A stretch of DNA of 64,000 nt from Pseudomonas haemolytica (GCF_009659625.1 NZ_VOIW01000004.1:310001-374000); one strand, 5' to 3'. Numbered from the stretch's first letter, positions 50,362 through 58,130 are shown. Translations and numbers: made by a program. Notes: generated by a model not told the origin, from the letters alone.

Positions 50362-51768
50362 ATGTCGAAGTCGGTTCAACTCATCAAAGATCATGACGTT
50401 AAATGGATTGATCTGCGCTTCACGGACACAAAAGGCACTCAGCACCACGTGACCATGCCGGCTCGCGACGCGCTGGATGATGCTTTCTTCGAAGAAGGCA
50501 AAATGTTCGACGGCTCCTCCATCGCTGGCTGGAAAGGCATCGAAGCCTCCGACATGATCCTGATGCCGGACGACAGCACTGCCGTGCTCGACCCGTTCAC
50601 CGAAGACCCAACCCTGATCATCGTCTGCGACGTGATCGAGCCTTCGACCATGCAAGGCTACGACCGCGACCCACGTGCGATCGCCAAGCGTGCCGAGGAA
50701 TACCTGAAGTCCACCGGTATCGGTGACACCGTATTCGTAGGCCCGGAGCCAGAATTCTTCATCTTTGATTCGGTCAAGTTCAAGTCCGACATCTCCGGCT
50801 CCATGTTCAAGATCTTCTCCGAACAGGGTTCCTGGATGTCCGACCAGGACATCGAAGGCGGCAACAAAGGCCACCGCCCAGGTGTCAAGGGTGGCTACTT
50901 CCCAGTTCCGCCGTTCGACCACGACCACGAAATCCGTACCTCCATGTGCAACGCCATGGAAGAGATGGGCCTGGTCATCGAAGTTCACCACCACGAAGTG
51001 GCCACTGCCGGCCAGAACGAAATCGGTGTGAAGTTCAACACCCTGGTAGCCAAGGCTGACGAAGTACAAACCCTGAAGTACTGCGTACACAACGTGGCTG
51101 ATGCCTACGGCCGTACCGCTACCTTCATGCCTAAGCCGCTGTATGGCGATAACGGTTCGGGTATGCACGTTCACCTGTCCATCGCCAAAGAAGGCAAGAA
51201 CACCTTCGCTGGCGAAGGTTATGCCGGCCTGTCCGACACTGCCCTGTACTTCATCGGCGGTATCATCAAGCACGGTAAGGCCCTGAACGGCTTCACCAAC
51301 CCGTCGACCAACTCCTACAAGCGTCTGGTGCCAGGTTTCGAAGCACCGGTAATGCTGGCCTACTCGGCTCGCAACCGTTCCGCCTCGATCCGTATTCCTT
51401 ACGTGTCCAGCCCTCGCGCTCGCCGTATCGAAGCCCGCTTCCCGGATCCAGCGGCCAACCCGTACCTGGCCTTCGCTGCCCTGGTCATGGCTGGCCTGGA
51501 CGGTATCCAGAACAAGATCCACCCAGGCGATGCCGCCGACAAAAACTTGTACGACCTGCCGCCTGAAGAGGCCAAAGAGATCCCACAAGTGTGCGGCAGC
51601 CTGAAAGAGGCCCTGGAAGAACTGGACAAGGGCCGTGCGTTCCTGACCAAAGGCGGCGTATTCAGCGACGACTTCATCGATGCCTACATCGAGCTGAAAA
51701 GCGAAGAAGAAATCAAGGTGCGCACCTTCGTACACCCACTGGAATACGAGCTGTACTACAGCTGCTGA
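50362..51768 (+). CDS. glnA: Glutamine synthetase type I
   Basis: This 468-aa dodecameric enzyme makes glutamine from glutamate and ammonia. Catalytic-domain motifs [24 protein letters not shown] and the ATP site are intact, and the adenylylation tyrosine is in NLYDLPPEE, near residue 397. The promoter is sigma-54/NtrC type, and a strong terminator follows the stop. Confidence 0.97.
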   Translation: MSKSVQLIKDHDVKWIDLRFTDTKGTQHHVTMPARDALDDAFFEEGKMFDGSSIAGWKGIEASDMILMPDDSTAVLDPFTEDPTLIIVCDVIEPSTMQGYDRDPRAIAKRAEEYLKSTGIGDTVFVGPEPEFFIFDSVKFKSDISGSMFKIFSEQGSWMSDQDIEGGNKGHRPGVKGGYFPVPPFDHDHEIRTSMCNAMEEMGLVIEVHHHEVATAGQNEIGVKFNTLVAKADEVQTLKYCVHNVADAYGRTATFMPKPLYGDNGSGMHVHLSIAKEGKNTFAGEGYAGLSDTALYFIGGIIKHGKALNGFTNPSTNSYKRLVPGFEAPVMLAYSARNRSASIRIPYVSSPRARRIEARFPDPAANPYLAFAALVMAGLDGIQNKIHPGDAADKNLYDLPPEEAKEIPQVCGSLKEALEELDKGRAFLTKGGVFSDDFIDAYIELKSEEEIKVRTFVHPLEYELYYSC

Positions 51769-51798
51769 TCCGGTAGCGCTACTTAACGTGGCGTGACG

Positions 51799-51829
51799 AA
51801 AAAGACCTCCCCCGGGAGGTCTTTTTTTT
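51799..51829 (+). terminator. Terminator of glnA
   Basis: AAAGACCTCCC pairs with GGGAGGTCTTT and is followed by T8. It separates glnA from the chorismate mutase and ntrBC genes. Confidence 0.92.
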
Positions 51830-51882
51830 GCCTGGGGATTACGCTACCTCACATCAGCAAGCCCCCCACGAGGAGATCACCA

Positions 51883-52419
51883 TTGAAACGTCGACTTGCG
51901 TTCGCCCTGCTGTTCGTCAGCGCCGGTGCTTGCGCCGCCCCACCAGCCCTTGAGCCACTGCTCAACAGCATTGCCGAACGCCTGACCATTGCCGACCAGG
52001 TGGCCTTGAGCAAATGGGACAGCAAAAAGCCCGTAGAAGATAAGAAACGCGAGCAAGAAGTGCTCGCCAGCGTCATCGCCCAGGCGCCGGAGTACAAGCT
52101 GGAGCCTGCCGCCGCCGAGCAGTTTTTCTCAGCGCAGATCGAGGCGAACAAACTGGTGCAATACACCCACTTGTCCGACTGGCAGTTCCAGGGCAAGGCA
52201 CCTGACGAGTCGCGCCCGGACCTGATCAAGCAGATTCGCCCGCAACTGGATCAACTGCAAAAACGCCTGCTTGAACAATTGGCCGATTTCACCCCGCAGC
52301 GCAGCGACCCGCAGTGCCCGCAGTGGCTGGCCGCCGCCATCCATGAGCCGCTCAATGACTCCACCCGCCAACTCGCCATGATCCGCGCCACAGCCGAGCT
52401 GTGTATCTACAAAGGCTAG
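51883..52419 (+). CDS. Periplasmic chorismate mutase, AroQ gamma class
   Basis: This 178-aa secreted protein has a signal peptide cleaved near GACAA, then an all-helical chorismate mutase fold. Family residues are visible in LLNSIAERLTIADQVALSKW, KKREQEVL and FFSAQIEANKLVQY, and a C-terminal Cys pair (PQC, ELC) could form a disulfide. The start is TTG at 51883 with AGGAG 7 bp upstream; the upstream open frame crosses the glnA terminator and is rejected. Exported mutases act outside the cytoplasmic shikimate pathway and their role is unclear. Confidence 0.85.
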   Translation: MKRRLAFALLFVSAGACAAPPALEPLLNSIAERLTIADQVALSKWDSKKPVEDKKREQEVLASVIAQAPEYKLEPAAAEQFFSAQIEANKLVQYTHLSDWQFQGKAPDESRPDLIKQIRPQLDQLQKRLLEQLADFTPQRSDPQCPQWLAAAIHEPLNDSTRQLAMIRATAELCIYKG

Positions 52420-52436
52420 ACCTGAAAATCCGATTT

Positions 52437-52533
52437 AAATGTGGGAGGGGGCTTGCTCCCGATAGAGGTGGTTCAGTTGATGAATATGCTGACTGACACC
52501 CTGCTATCGGGAGCAAGCCCCCCTCCCACATTT
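52437..52533. repeat. REPIN between chorismate mutase and ntrB
   Basis: AAATGTGGGAGGGGGC and GCCCCCCTCCCACATTT arms (one extra C on the right) surround a spacer with CAGTTGATG and CTGACTGACACC. It belongs to the GGGAGGGGGCTTGCTCCC family. Confidence 0.9.
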
Positions 52534-52589
52534 GGACTGTATGCATTCAGGGCCATCTCTGGCAGCCTCCTGAGCAACCTTCACAAAAC

Positions 52590-52606
52590 CGCACTATATT
52601 GGTGCG
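52590..52606. promoter_or_regulatory. NtrC-binding site upstream of ntrB
   Basis: CGCACTATATTGGTGCG keeps both GCAC and GGTGC half-sites of the NtrC consensus at correct spacing. The TATATT inside it could be a -10 element, so binding would repress the promoter. A further GGTGC-N8-GCACC inverted repeat overlaps on the right. Confidence 0.6.
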
Positions 52607-52805
52607 ATAGGTTGCACCCTCCCCGCAGGCACAGCCCATTTTGGTTCGAATCTTCCCGATGAAGCCGGCAGAACGCCACAGTTTCGCGCCTCAACCCCCC
52701 ATTTCATGGGTTGAACGCTTCTTTTCGGAGCTTTGGTTTGGTTTTTGCATTTTCCTTGTATCAGCGTGTGCCTCAAGCCCGCGCCTTGCTCCAAAAGAGG
52801 TCCCG

Positions 52806-53891
52806 ATGACCATCAGCGATGCACTGCACCGTTTGTTACTCGACAACCTGACCACCGCGACCATCCTGCTTAATGCCGACTTGCGCCTTGAGTACATGAA
52901 CCCGGCGGCGGAGATGCTCCTGGCCATCAGCGGCCAGCGCAGCCATGGGCAGTTCATCAGCGAGTTGTTCACCGAGTCGGCCGAAGCCTTGAGCTCATTG
53001 CGCCAGGCAGTGGAGCAAGCACACCCGTTCACCAAGCGCGAGGCGATGCTGACCGCCCTCACCGGCCAGACCCTGACGGTCGACTACGCCGTGACCCCAA
53101 TCCTGAGCAACGGCGCCACCCTGCTGTTGCTCGAAGTGCATCCGCGTGACCGCTTGCTGCGCATCACCAAGGAAGAAGCGCAACTGTCCAAGCAAGAGAC
53201 CAGCAAGATGCTGGTGCGTGGCCTGGCCCATGAGATCAAGAACCCGCTGGGTGGAATTCGCGGCGCCGCGCAGTTGCTGGCCCGCGAGTTGCCGGAGGAG
53301 CATCTCAAGGACTACACCAACGTCATCATCGAAGAGGCCGACCGCTTGCGTAACCTGGTGGACCGTATGCTCGGCTCCAACAAGCTGCCGTCCCTGGCGA
53401 TGACTAACGTGCACGAAGTGCTCGAGCGCGTGTGCCAGTTGGTCGAGGCCGAAAGCCAAGGCTGCATCACCCTGGTACGTGACTACGACCCAAGCATTCC
53501 CGACGTATTGATCGACCGCGAGCAGATGATCCAGGCGGTGCTCAATATCGTGCGCAACGCCATGCAGGCCATCAGCAGCCAGAACGAGCTGCGCCTGGGC
53601 CGCATCAGCCTGCGTACCCGCGCCCTGCGCCAGTTCACCATCGGCCATGTGCGCCATCGCCTGGTGACCAAGGTCGAGATCATCGACAACGGCCCGGGCA
53701 TTCCGGCGGAACTACAGGAAACCATCTTCTTTCCCATGGTCAGCGGCCGCCCGGACGGTACCGGGCTGGGCCTGGCCATTACCCAGAACATCATCAGCCA
53801 GCACCAGGGCTTGATCGAATGTGAAAGCCATCCTGGCCACACCACCTTCTCGATCTTTCTGCCTCTGGAACAAGGAGCCCCATCGACATGA
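52806..53891 (+). CDS. ntrB: Nitrogen regulation sensor kinase
   Basis: This 361-aa soluble histidine kinase has an N-terminal PAS domain (about residues 10-110), the phospho-acceptor His in GLAHEIKNPLGGIRGA (about residue 140) and the ATP-binding N, G1 and G2 boxes (NIVRNAMQAI, DNGPGIP, DGTGLGLAITQNI). It phosphorylates NtrC under nitrogen limitation, controlled by PII. AGAGG lies 5-6 bp before the ATG. It overlaps ntrC by 4 bp. Confidence 0.95.
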   Translation: MTISDALHRLLLDNLTTATILLNADLRLEYMNPAAEMLLAISGQRSHGQFISELFTESAEALSSLRQAVEQAHPFTKREAMLTALTGQTLTVDYAVTPILSNGATLLLLEVHPRDRLLRITKEEAQLSKQETSKMLVRGLAHEIKNPLGGIRGAAQLLARELPEEHLKDYTNVIIEEADRLRNLVDRMLGSNKLPSLAMTNVHEVLERVCQLVEAESQGCITLVRDYDPSIPDVLIDREQMIQAVLNIVRNAMQAISSQNELRLGRISLRTRALRQFTIGHVRHRLVTKVEIIDNGPGIPAELQETIFFPMVSGRPDGTGLGLAITQNIISQHQGLIECESHPGHTTFSIFLPLEQGAPST

Positions 53892-55324
53892 GCCGTAGTG
53901 AAACTGTGTGGATCGTCGATGACGACCGTTCTATCCGCTGGGTCTTGGAGAAAGCCTTGCAACAGGAAGGCATGACCACTCAAAGCTTCGACAGCGCCGA
54001 CGGCGTGATGAGCCGCCTGGCGCGCCAGCAGCCCGACGTGATCATCTCCGACATCCGCATGCCCGGCGCCAGTGGCCTGGACTTGCTTGCACGCATCCGC
54101 GAGCAGCACCCGCGCTTGCCGGTGATCATCATGACCGCGCACTCGGACCTGGACAGCGCTGTCGCGTCCTACCAGGGTGGCGCTTTTGAATACCTGCCCA
54201 AGCCGTTCGACGTGGACGAAGCCGTGGCGCTGGTCAAGCGTGCCAACCAGCATGCCCAGGAACAGCAAAACCAGGAAGCCCCGCCTGCCCTGACCCGCAC
54301 CCCGGAAATCATCGGTGAAGCGCCGGCGATGCAGGAAGTGTTCCGCGCCATCGGGCGCTTGAGCCACTCCAACATCACCGTGCTGATCAACGGCGAATCG
54401 GGCACCGGCAAAGAGCTGGTGGCTCATGCACTGCACCGCCACAGCCCTCGGGCGGCCTCGCCGTTCATCGCGCTGAACATGGCGGCGATTCCGAAGGACT
54501 TGATGGAGTCCGAGCTGTTCGGCCACGAGAAAGGCGCGTTTACCGGCGCCGCCAACCTGCGGCGCGGGCGTTTTGAACAGGCGGACGGCGGCACACTGTT
54601 CCTCGATGAAATCGGCGATATGCCGGCCGATACCCAAACCCGCTTGCTGCGGGTGCTGGCGGACGGTGAGTTTTATCGCGTTGGCGGGCACACGCCGGTC
54701 AAAGTCGATGTGCGCATCATCGCGGCGACGCACCAGAACCTCGAAACCCTGGTGCACGCGGGCAAATTCCGTGAGGACTTGTTCCATCGCCTTAACGTGA
54801 TCCGCATTCATATCCCGCGCATGTCGGACCGTCGCGAAGACATTCCGACTCTCGCCCGCCACTTCCTCAGCCGCGCAGCCCTGGAGCTGGCCGTAGAGCC
54901 GAAACTGCTGAAAAGCGAGACCGAGGAATACCTGAAGAACCTGCCATGGCCCGGCAACGTGCGTCAGTTGGAGAACACTTGCCGCTGGATCACCGTGATG
55001 GCGTCCGGGCGCGAAGTGCATATCAGCGACCTGCCGCCGGAGCTGCTGAGCCTGCCGCAAGACTCGGCACCGGTGACCAACTGGGAACAGGCCCTGCGCC
55101 AATGGGCCGACCAGGCCCTGGCACGCGGCCAGTCCAACCTGCTGGACAGCGCCGTGCCGACGTTCGAGCGGATCATGATCGAGACCGCCTTGAAGCACAC
55201 CGCCGGCCGCCGCCGCGATGCCGCGGTGTTGCTGGGTTGGGGGCGCAATACCCTGACGCGCAAGATCAAGGAGTTGGGGATGAAGGTGGATGGCGGGGAT
55301 GATGAAGAGGGTGATGAGGGCTGA
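53888..55324 (+). CDS. ntrC: Nitrogen regulation response regulator, sigma-54 activator
   Basis: This 478-aa protein has a receiver domain (phospho-Asp in IISDIRMPGASG, about residue 54), an AAA+ domain with Walker A GESGTGKE and the sigma-54 contact loop GAFTGA, and a C-terminal Fis-type helix-turn-helix (RRRDAAVLLGWGRNTLTRKIKEL). It activates sigma-54 promoters such as those of glnA and the small RNA locus just downstream. Confidence 0.96.
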   Translation: MSRSETVWIVDDDRSIRWVLEKALQQEGMTTQSFDSADGVMSRLARQQPDVIISDIRMPGASGLDLLARIREQHPRLPVIIMTAHSDLDSAVASYQGGAFEYLPKPFDVDEAVALVKRANQHAQEQQNQEAPPALTRTPEIIGEAPAMQEVFRAIGRLSHSNITVLINGESGTGKELVAHALHRHSPRAASPFIALNMAAIPKDLMESELFGHEKGAFTGAANLRRGRFEQADGGTLFLDEIGDMPADTQTRLLRVLADGEFYRVGGHTPVKVDVRIIAATHQNLETLVHAGKFREDLFHRLNVIRIHIPRMSDRREDIPTLARHFLSRAALELAVEPKLLKSETEEYLKNLPWPGNVRQLENTCRWITVMASGREVHISDLPPELLSLPQDSAPVTNWEQALRQWADQALARGQSNLLDSAVPTFERIMIETALKHTAGRRRDAAVLLGWGRNTLTRKIKELGMKVDGGDDEEGDEG

Positions 55325-55352
55325 TCACACATCCCTGATCCACTGAACATCT

Positions 55353-55446
55353 AATGTGGGAGGGGGCTTGCTCCCGATGGCGGTGTATCAGTTACAGATG
55401 TTATGACTGACCCACTGCTATCGGGAGCAAGCCCCCTCCCACATTT
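55353..55446. repeat. REPIN after ntrC
   Basis: This head-to-head pair of the GGGAGGGGGCTTGCTCCC family is nearly identical to the copy between hutD and hutU, including the spacer GGTGTATCAGTTAC and GACTGACCCACTGCTATC. Confidence 0.92.
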
Positions 55447-55471
55447 GGATCTCTACAAGGCTCCAGGATTG

Positions 55472-55488
55472 TGCACCGCTTCGATGCA
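55472..55488. promoter_or_regulatory. NtrC-binding site of the small RNA locus
   Basis: TGCACCGCTTCGATGCA has the GCACC-N5-GRTGC form of NtrC sites, with one deviation in the half-sites. It lies about 140 bp upstream of the sigma-54 promoter at 55630. Confidence 0.6.
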
Positions 55489-55566
55489 CCATGAACCGGC
55501 ATCGGGCAAGCCTTTCAACGCTGAAACAACCGAACAGCTCAGAAAACCTTGCACACCGAAAACACC

Positions 55567-55589
55567 AAAGCCCCGTAACCCGGGGCTTT
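55567..55589. terminator. Terminator hairpin between ntrC and the small RNA promoter
   Basis: AAAGCCCCG and CGGGGCTTT pair around a short loop. T-runs are short on both sides. It can end ntrBC readthrough and also leftward transcripts from the 55.8-kb gene. Confidence 0.7.
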
Positions 55590-55629
55590 GCGCTTTCTGA
55601 AAAAATTATTTGGCACAACTCGACGACTC

Positions 55630-55645
55630 TGGCACGCGCCCTGCA
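55630..55645 (+). promoter_or_regulatory. Sigma-54 promoter of the NrsZ-like small RNA
   Basis: TGGCACGCGCCCTGCA matches TGGCACG-N4-TTGCW at all but one position, including GG at -24 and GC at -12. The predicted transcript start is near 55656. No protein start lies downstream on this strand for more than 500 bp. Confidence 0.8.
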
Positions 55646-55655
55646 ATAACCCTGG

Positions 55656-55780
55656 TACTACCCAGTTTCGGGGACCTTGGTACAGGCAGGCCGAGAATCC
55701 CCTCTTTTATACGAAGCCCCTGGGCTTCACGCTTTTGGGAGCCCTGGTACAGGCAGGCCGGGAACTCCCTCTTTTATTGC
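55656..55780 (+). ncRNA. nrsZ: NrsZ-like nitrogen-regulated small RNA with tandem stem-loop modules
   Basis: About 125 nt follow the sigma-54 promoter. Two modules 67 bp apart share the loop UACAGGCAGG. Module 1 (about 55670-55710) has stems GGGGA/UCCCC and CUUGG/CCGAG; module 2 (about 55738-55777) has GGGAG/CUCCC and CCUGG/CCGGG. The base changes on the two sides compensate, and both modules end in UCUUUUAU. A small hairpin GAAGCC/GGCUUC lies between them. Location just after ntrC and sigma-54/NtrC control match NrsZ of P. aeruginosa, which is processed and affects virulence traits. Expression and processing here are inferred. Confidence 0.75.
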
Positions 55781-56214
55781 TCTTGGAGATGGACCTCCAG
55801 CCGCCAGCGGCCCTCGACCTTTTCCCCGCCCCACTCGCCGCGCAACGGCCGCGCAGCCACCAGGTTCAGCAGCAAGCCCCCATCGGTTTTTCGTACCCGC
55901 CAGTTCACATCCTTGTCATTGACCTTGAGCTGCCCACTCGCCGGCTTGCCCAACGCGTCGAACAACAGCGCCACGGTGCCGTCGATATGCTCGCCGTGCA
56001 GCTTGGGCTCGCTGTTGAACCACACCACCACACCGTCGACCGCAGGCATTACCTCCAGCAGTTCGACCGGGTCCGGGGTGGTCAGGCGACCAATCATCAA
56101 GCCGACCATCAAGCCGACAATCGCCAACGAACCCAAAACCCTCGGCAATAGCTTCGGCCTGGGATCCTCTTCGAGGGTAGAATGCAGCGCATCTTTGCCT
56201 TCGGAGCCGTGCAT
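55774..56214 (-). CDS. Membrane-anchored protein of unknown function
   Basis: This 146-aa protein has a short charged N-terminus, one transmembrane helix at about residues 27-43 (LGSLAIVGLMVGLMIG) and a C-terminal domain of about 100 residues, probably periplasmic, with WFNSEPKLHGEHIDGTVALLF and WRVRKTDGG. I do not recognise the family beyond its conserved location next to trmL. Its ATG overlaps the trmL ATG on the opposite strand (CATG at 56212-56215), and its stop overlaps the end of the small RNA locus. Confidence 0.8.
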   Translation of the reverse strand: MHGSEGKDALHSTLEEDPRPKLLPRVLGSLAIVGLMVGLMIGRLTTPDPVELLEVMPAVDGVVVWFNSEPKLHGEHIDGTVALLFDALGKPASGQLKVNDKDVNWRVRKTDGGLLLNLVAARPLRGEWGGEKVEGRWRLEVHLQEQ

Positions 56215-56668
56215 GTTTCACGTCATCCTTTTTCAACCAGAAATTCCGCCGAATACCGGCAACGTTATCAGGCTGTGCGCCAACAGTGGCTGCCACCTGC
56301 ATTTGATCGAGCCATTGGGGTTCGACATGGACGACAAGCGCCTGCGCCGCGCCGGGCTGGACTACCACGAGTACGCCACCCTCAAGCGCCACTCAGACCT
56401 CGCAAGCTGCCTGGAAAGCCTGGGGCACCCACGCTTGTTTGCGTTCACCACCAAGGGCTCGCGGCCGTTTCATGATGCCAGCTTTGCCGAAGGCGATGCC
56501 TTCCTGTTCGGCCCGGAAAGCCGTGGCCTGCCGGCCGAAGTACTCGATGCGCTCCCGGAAGGCCATCGCCTGCGCCTGCCGATGCGCGAGGGTTGTCGCA
56601 GCCTGAACCTGTCGAACACCGTAGCCGTTGCCGTCTATGAAGGCTGGCGCCAACTCGGCTTCAAGTAA
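56213..56668 (+). CDS. trmL: tRNA (cytidine/uridine-2'-O)-methyltransferase
   Basis: This 151-aa SPOUT methyltransferase modifies the wobble nucleotide of tRNA-Leu. Motifs FQPEIPPNTGNVIRLCAN at the N-terminus and the knot FGPESRGLP and LNLSNTVAVAVYE are present. The ribosome site GGAG lies at 56203-56206, inside the divergent neighbour's coding sequence. Confidence 0.95.
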   Translation: MFHVILFQPEIPPNTGNVIRLCANSGCHLHLIEPLGFDMDDKRLRRAGLDYHEYATLKRHSDLASCLESLGHPRLFAFTTKGSRPFHDASFAEGDAFLFGPESRGLPAEVLDALPEGHRLRLPMREGCRSLNLSNTVAVAVYEGWRQLGFK

Positions 56669-56678
56669 CACGCAAAAC

Positions 56679-56773
56679 AAATGTGGGAGGGGGTTTGCTC
56701 CCGATGGCGGAGTGTCAGTCAACACTTATGTGACTGGTCCACCGCTATCGGGGGCAAGCCCCCTCCCACATTT
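56679..56773. repeat. REPIN between trmL and secB
   Basis: AAATGTGGGAGGGGG and CCCCCTCCCACATTT arms surround a spacer with GTGTCAGTCAAC and GTGACTGGTCCAC. It belongs to the GGGAGGGGGCTTGCTCCC family and has one substitution in the left arm (GTTTGC). It lies between convergent genes. Confidence 0.92.
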
Positions 56774-56787
56774 TTTATTGCGTCGAC

Positions 56788-57267
56788 TTATTGAACCGTC
56801 GGTGCGCCTTCCTGTTGCATGCGCTGCAGCTCTTGAGCGTACAGGGCATCGAAGTTCACCGGTGCCAGCATCAGCGCCGGGAACGAGCCACGGGTGACCA
56901 GGCTGTCCAGGGTCTCACGGGCATACGGGAACAGGATGTTCGGGCAGAACGCGCCCAGGGTGTGGCTCATGGACGCTTCGTCCAGGCCCTGGATCAGGAA
57001 GATGCCGGCCTGTTGCACTTCTGCGATGAAGGCCACTTCGTCGCCATTCTTGACGGTGACCGACAGGGTCAGCACGACTTCGTGGAAGTCACCTTCCAGG
57101 GCTTTTTGACGGGTGTTCAGGTCCAGCGCAACGCTTGGGGTCCACTCCTGGCGGAAGATAGCCGGGCTTTTCGGCGCTTCGAACGACAGGTCACGCACGT
57201 AGATGCGCTGCAGCGAGAATTGTGGGCCTTGGTCTTGAGCTGCTTCGGTGTTCTGTTGGTCAGTCAT
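56788..57267 (-). CDS. secB: Protein-export chaperone SecB
   Basis: This 159-aa tetrameric chaperone keeps precursors unfolded and hands them to SecA. Conserved stretches include [24 protein letters not shown] and the C-terminal FDALYAQ. It is the last gene of a leftward yibN-grxC-secB set, the same order as in Escherichia coli. Confidence 0.95.
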   Translation of the reverse strand: MTDQQNTEAAQDQGPQFSLQRIYVRDLSFEAPKSPAIFRQEWTPSVALDLNTRQKALEGDFHEVVLTLSVTVKNGDEVAFIAEVQQAGIFLIQGLDEASMSHTLGAFCPNILFPYARETLDSLVTRGSFPALMLAPVNFDALYAQELQRMQQEGAPTVQ

Positions 57268-57309
57268 CGCAGATCCTTCTTTATCTTGGGGTCTTTAAGG
57301 GTTTAGGAG

Positions 57310-57564
57310 TCAGACGAGCAGCAGCGCGTCGAGTTTACCGGCGCGCTCAAGGGCGAACAGGTCATCGCAACCACCGATGTGCTTGGCGCCGATCCAGATC
57401 TGCGGGACCGACGTGCGGCCAGCCTTCTTGGCCATTTCGGCGCGCACCTGGGGCTTGCCATCGACCTTGATTTCTTCGAAGGCCACCTTCTTGCTCTGGA
57501 GCAACTGCTTGGCTCGGATGCAAAAAGGGCAATAATCGCTGGAGTAAACGACAACCTGGCTCAT
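57310..57564 (-). CDS. grxC: Glutaredoxin 3
   Basis: This 84-aa thioredoxin-fold protein has active site CPFC (residues 11-14), TSVPQIWIG with the cis-proline, and GGCDDL for glutathione binding. The second active-site residue pair is PF where PY is more common. It lies 1 bp after the rhodanese-like gene. Confidence 0.95.
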   Translation of the reverse strand: MSQVVVYSSDYCPFCIRAKQLLQSKKVAFEEIKVDGKPQVRAEMAKKAGRTSVPQIWIGAKHIGGCDDLFALERAGKLDALLLV

Positions 57565-57565
57565 A

Positions 57566-57979
57566 TCACTTCACCAGCGGCAGGTTATCGCCACGCCAGC
57601 TGCTGATACCACCCGACAGCTTGGCGGCGGTGAAGCCGGTCTTTAGCATCTCGCGGGCGTGGGTACCGGAGTGCTGGCCTTGGGCGTCGACCAGGATGAT
57701 GGTCTTGGCCTTGTATTTTTCCAGCTCGGCCAAGCGCGCGATCAGCTTGTCCTGGGGAATGTTCAGGGCGCCAACGATATGGCCGGCGGCATAATCCTTG
57801 ACCGGGCGAATATCGACGACAACGGCCTCATCCTTGTTGACCAGCGCGGTCAGCTCCGACGTGCTCAGGCTGCGACCACCGCGGCTCAGTTCATGAGCGA
57901 TCAGCAGCGCCAGCAGGATGACGAAGGCACCCACAAGCAGGTAGTGGGCAGTGGCAAATGCAATCAGGTGATCAACCAT
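57566..57979 (-). CDS. yibN: Membrane-anchored rhodanese-like protein (YibN type)
   Basis: This 137-aa protein has one N-terminal transmembrane helix (about residues 9-27) and a rhodanese domain. The catalytic Cys position is occupied by Asp (ILVDAQGQHSG), so sulfur transfer is unlikely. The start ATG at 57979 is preferred over a TTG one codon upstream. Gene order secB-grxC-yibN opposite gpmI is conserved with E. coli. Confidence 0.88.
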   Translation of the reverse strand: MVDHLIAFATAHYLLVGAFVILLALLIAHELSRGGRSLSTSELTALVNKDEAVVVDIRPVKDYAAGHIVGALNIPQDKLIARLAELEKYKAKTIILVDAQGQHSGTHAREMLKTGFTAAKLSGGISSWRGDNLPLVK

Positions 57980-58130
57980 CAAGGAGGTTCCAGGGCGTTA
58001 AAATGGCGGTAAGTATACACAGCCGCCAGGGGGGGCCAACCCCCGTAAAGCGGTGACGTGGTTGGAACTTCGCTTTAAACTGCCACTCCCTTTTCAATTG
58101 TCTTCCTTTATTACCGCCGCGAGAGGATCT

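Larger units (their letters stand above)
52420..52805. other. 386-bp region upstream of ntrB
   Basis: It contains a REPIN, then an NtrC-like site. An in-frame extension of ntrB is open from 52641 (codes for a hydrophobic stretch WFGFCIFLVSACASS) but has no ribosome site. No separate gene is supported. Confidence 0.55.
55325..55655. other. Intergenic control region downstream of ntrC
   Basis: No protein gene was found here. In order it holds a REPIN, an NtrC-like enhancer site, a bidirectional terminator hairpin and a sigma-54 promoter that fires into the small RNA locus. Confidence 0.7.

Noticed and set aside
52641..52805. Extended ntrB with an added hydrophobic N-terminus
   Set aside because: There is no ribosome site for the early codons, while AGAGG precedes the family-typical start MTISDALHRL at 52806.
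55610..56212. N-terminal extension of trmL in the open frame from 55610
   Set aside because: The extension runs antisense to the membrane protein and through the sRNA modules; the family N-terminus (MFHVILFQPEIPPNTGN) begins exactly at 56213.
38113..56773. Repeated palindromes as a CRISPR array
   Set aside because: Repeats are scattered over 18 kb between genes in inverted pairs, with no regular spacers and no cas genes.
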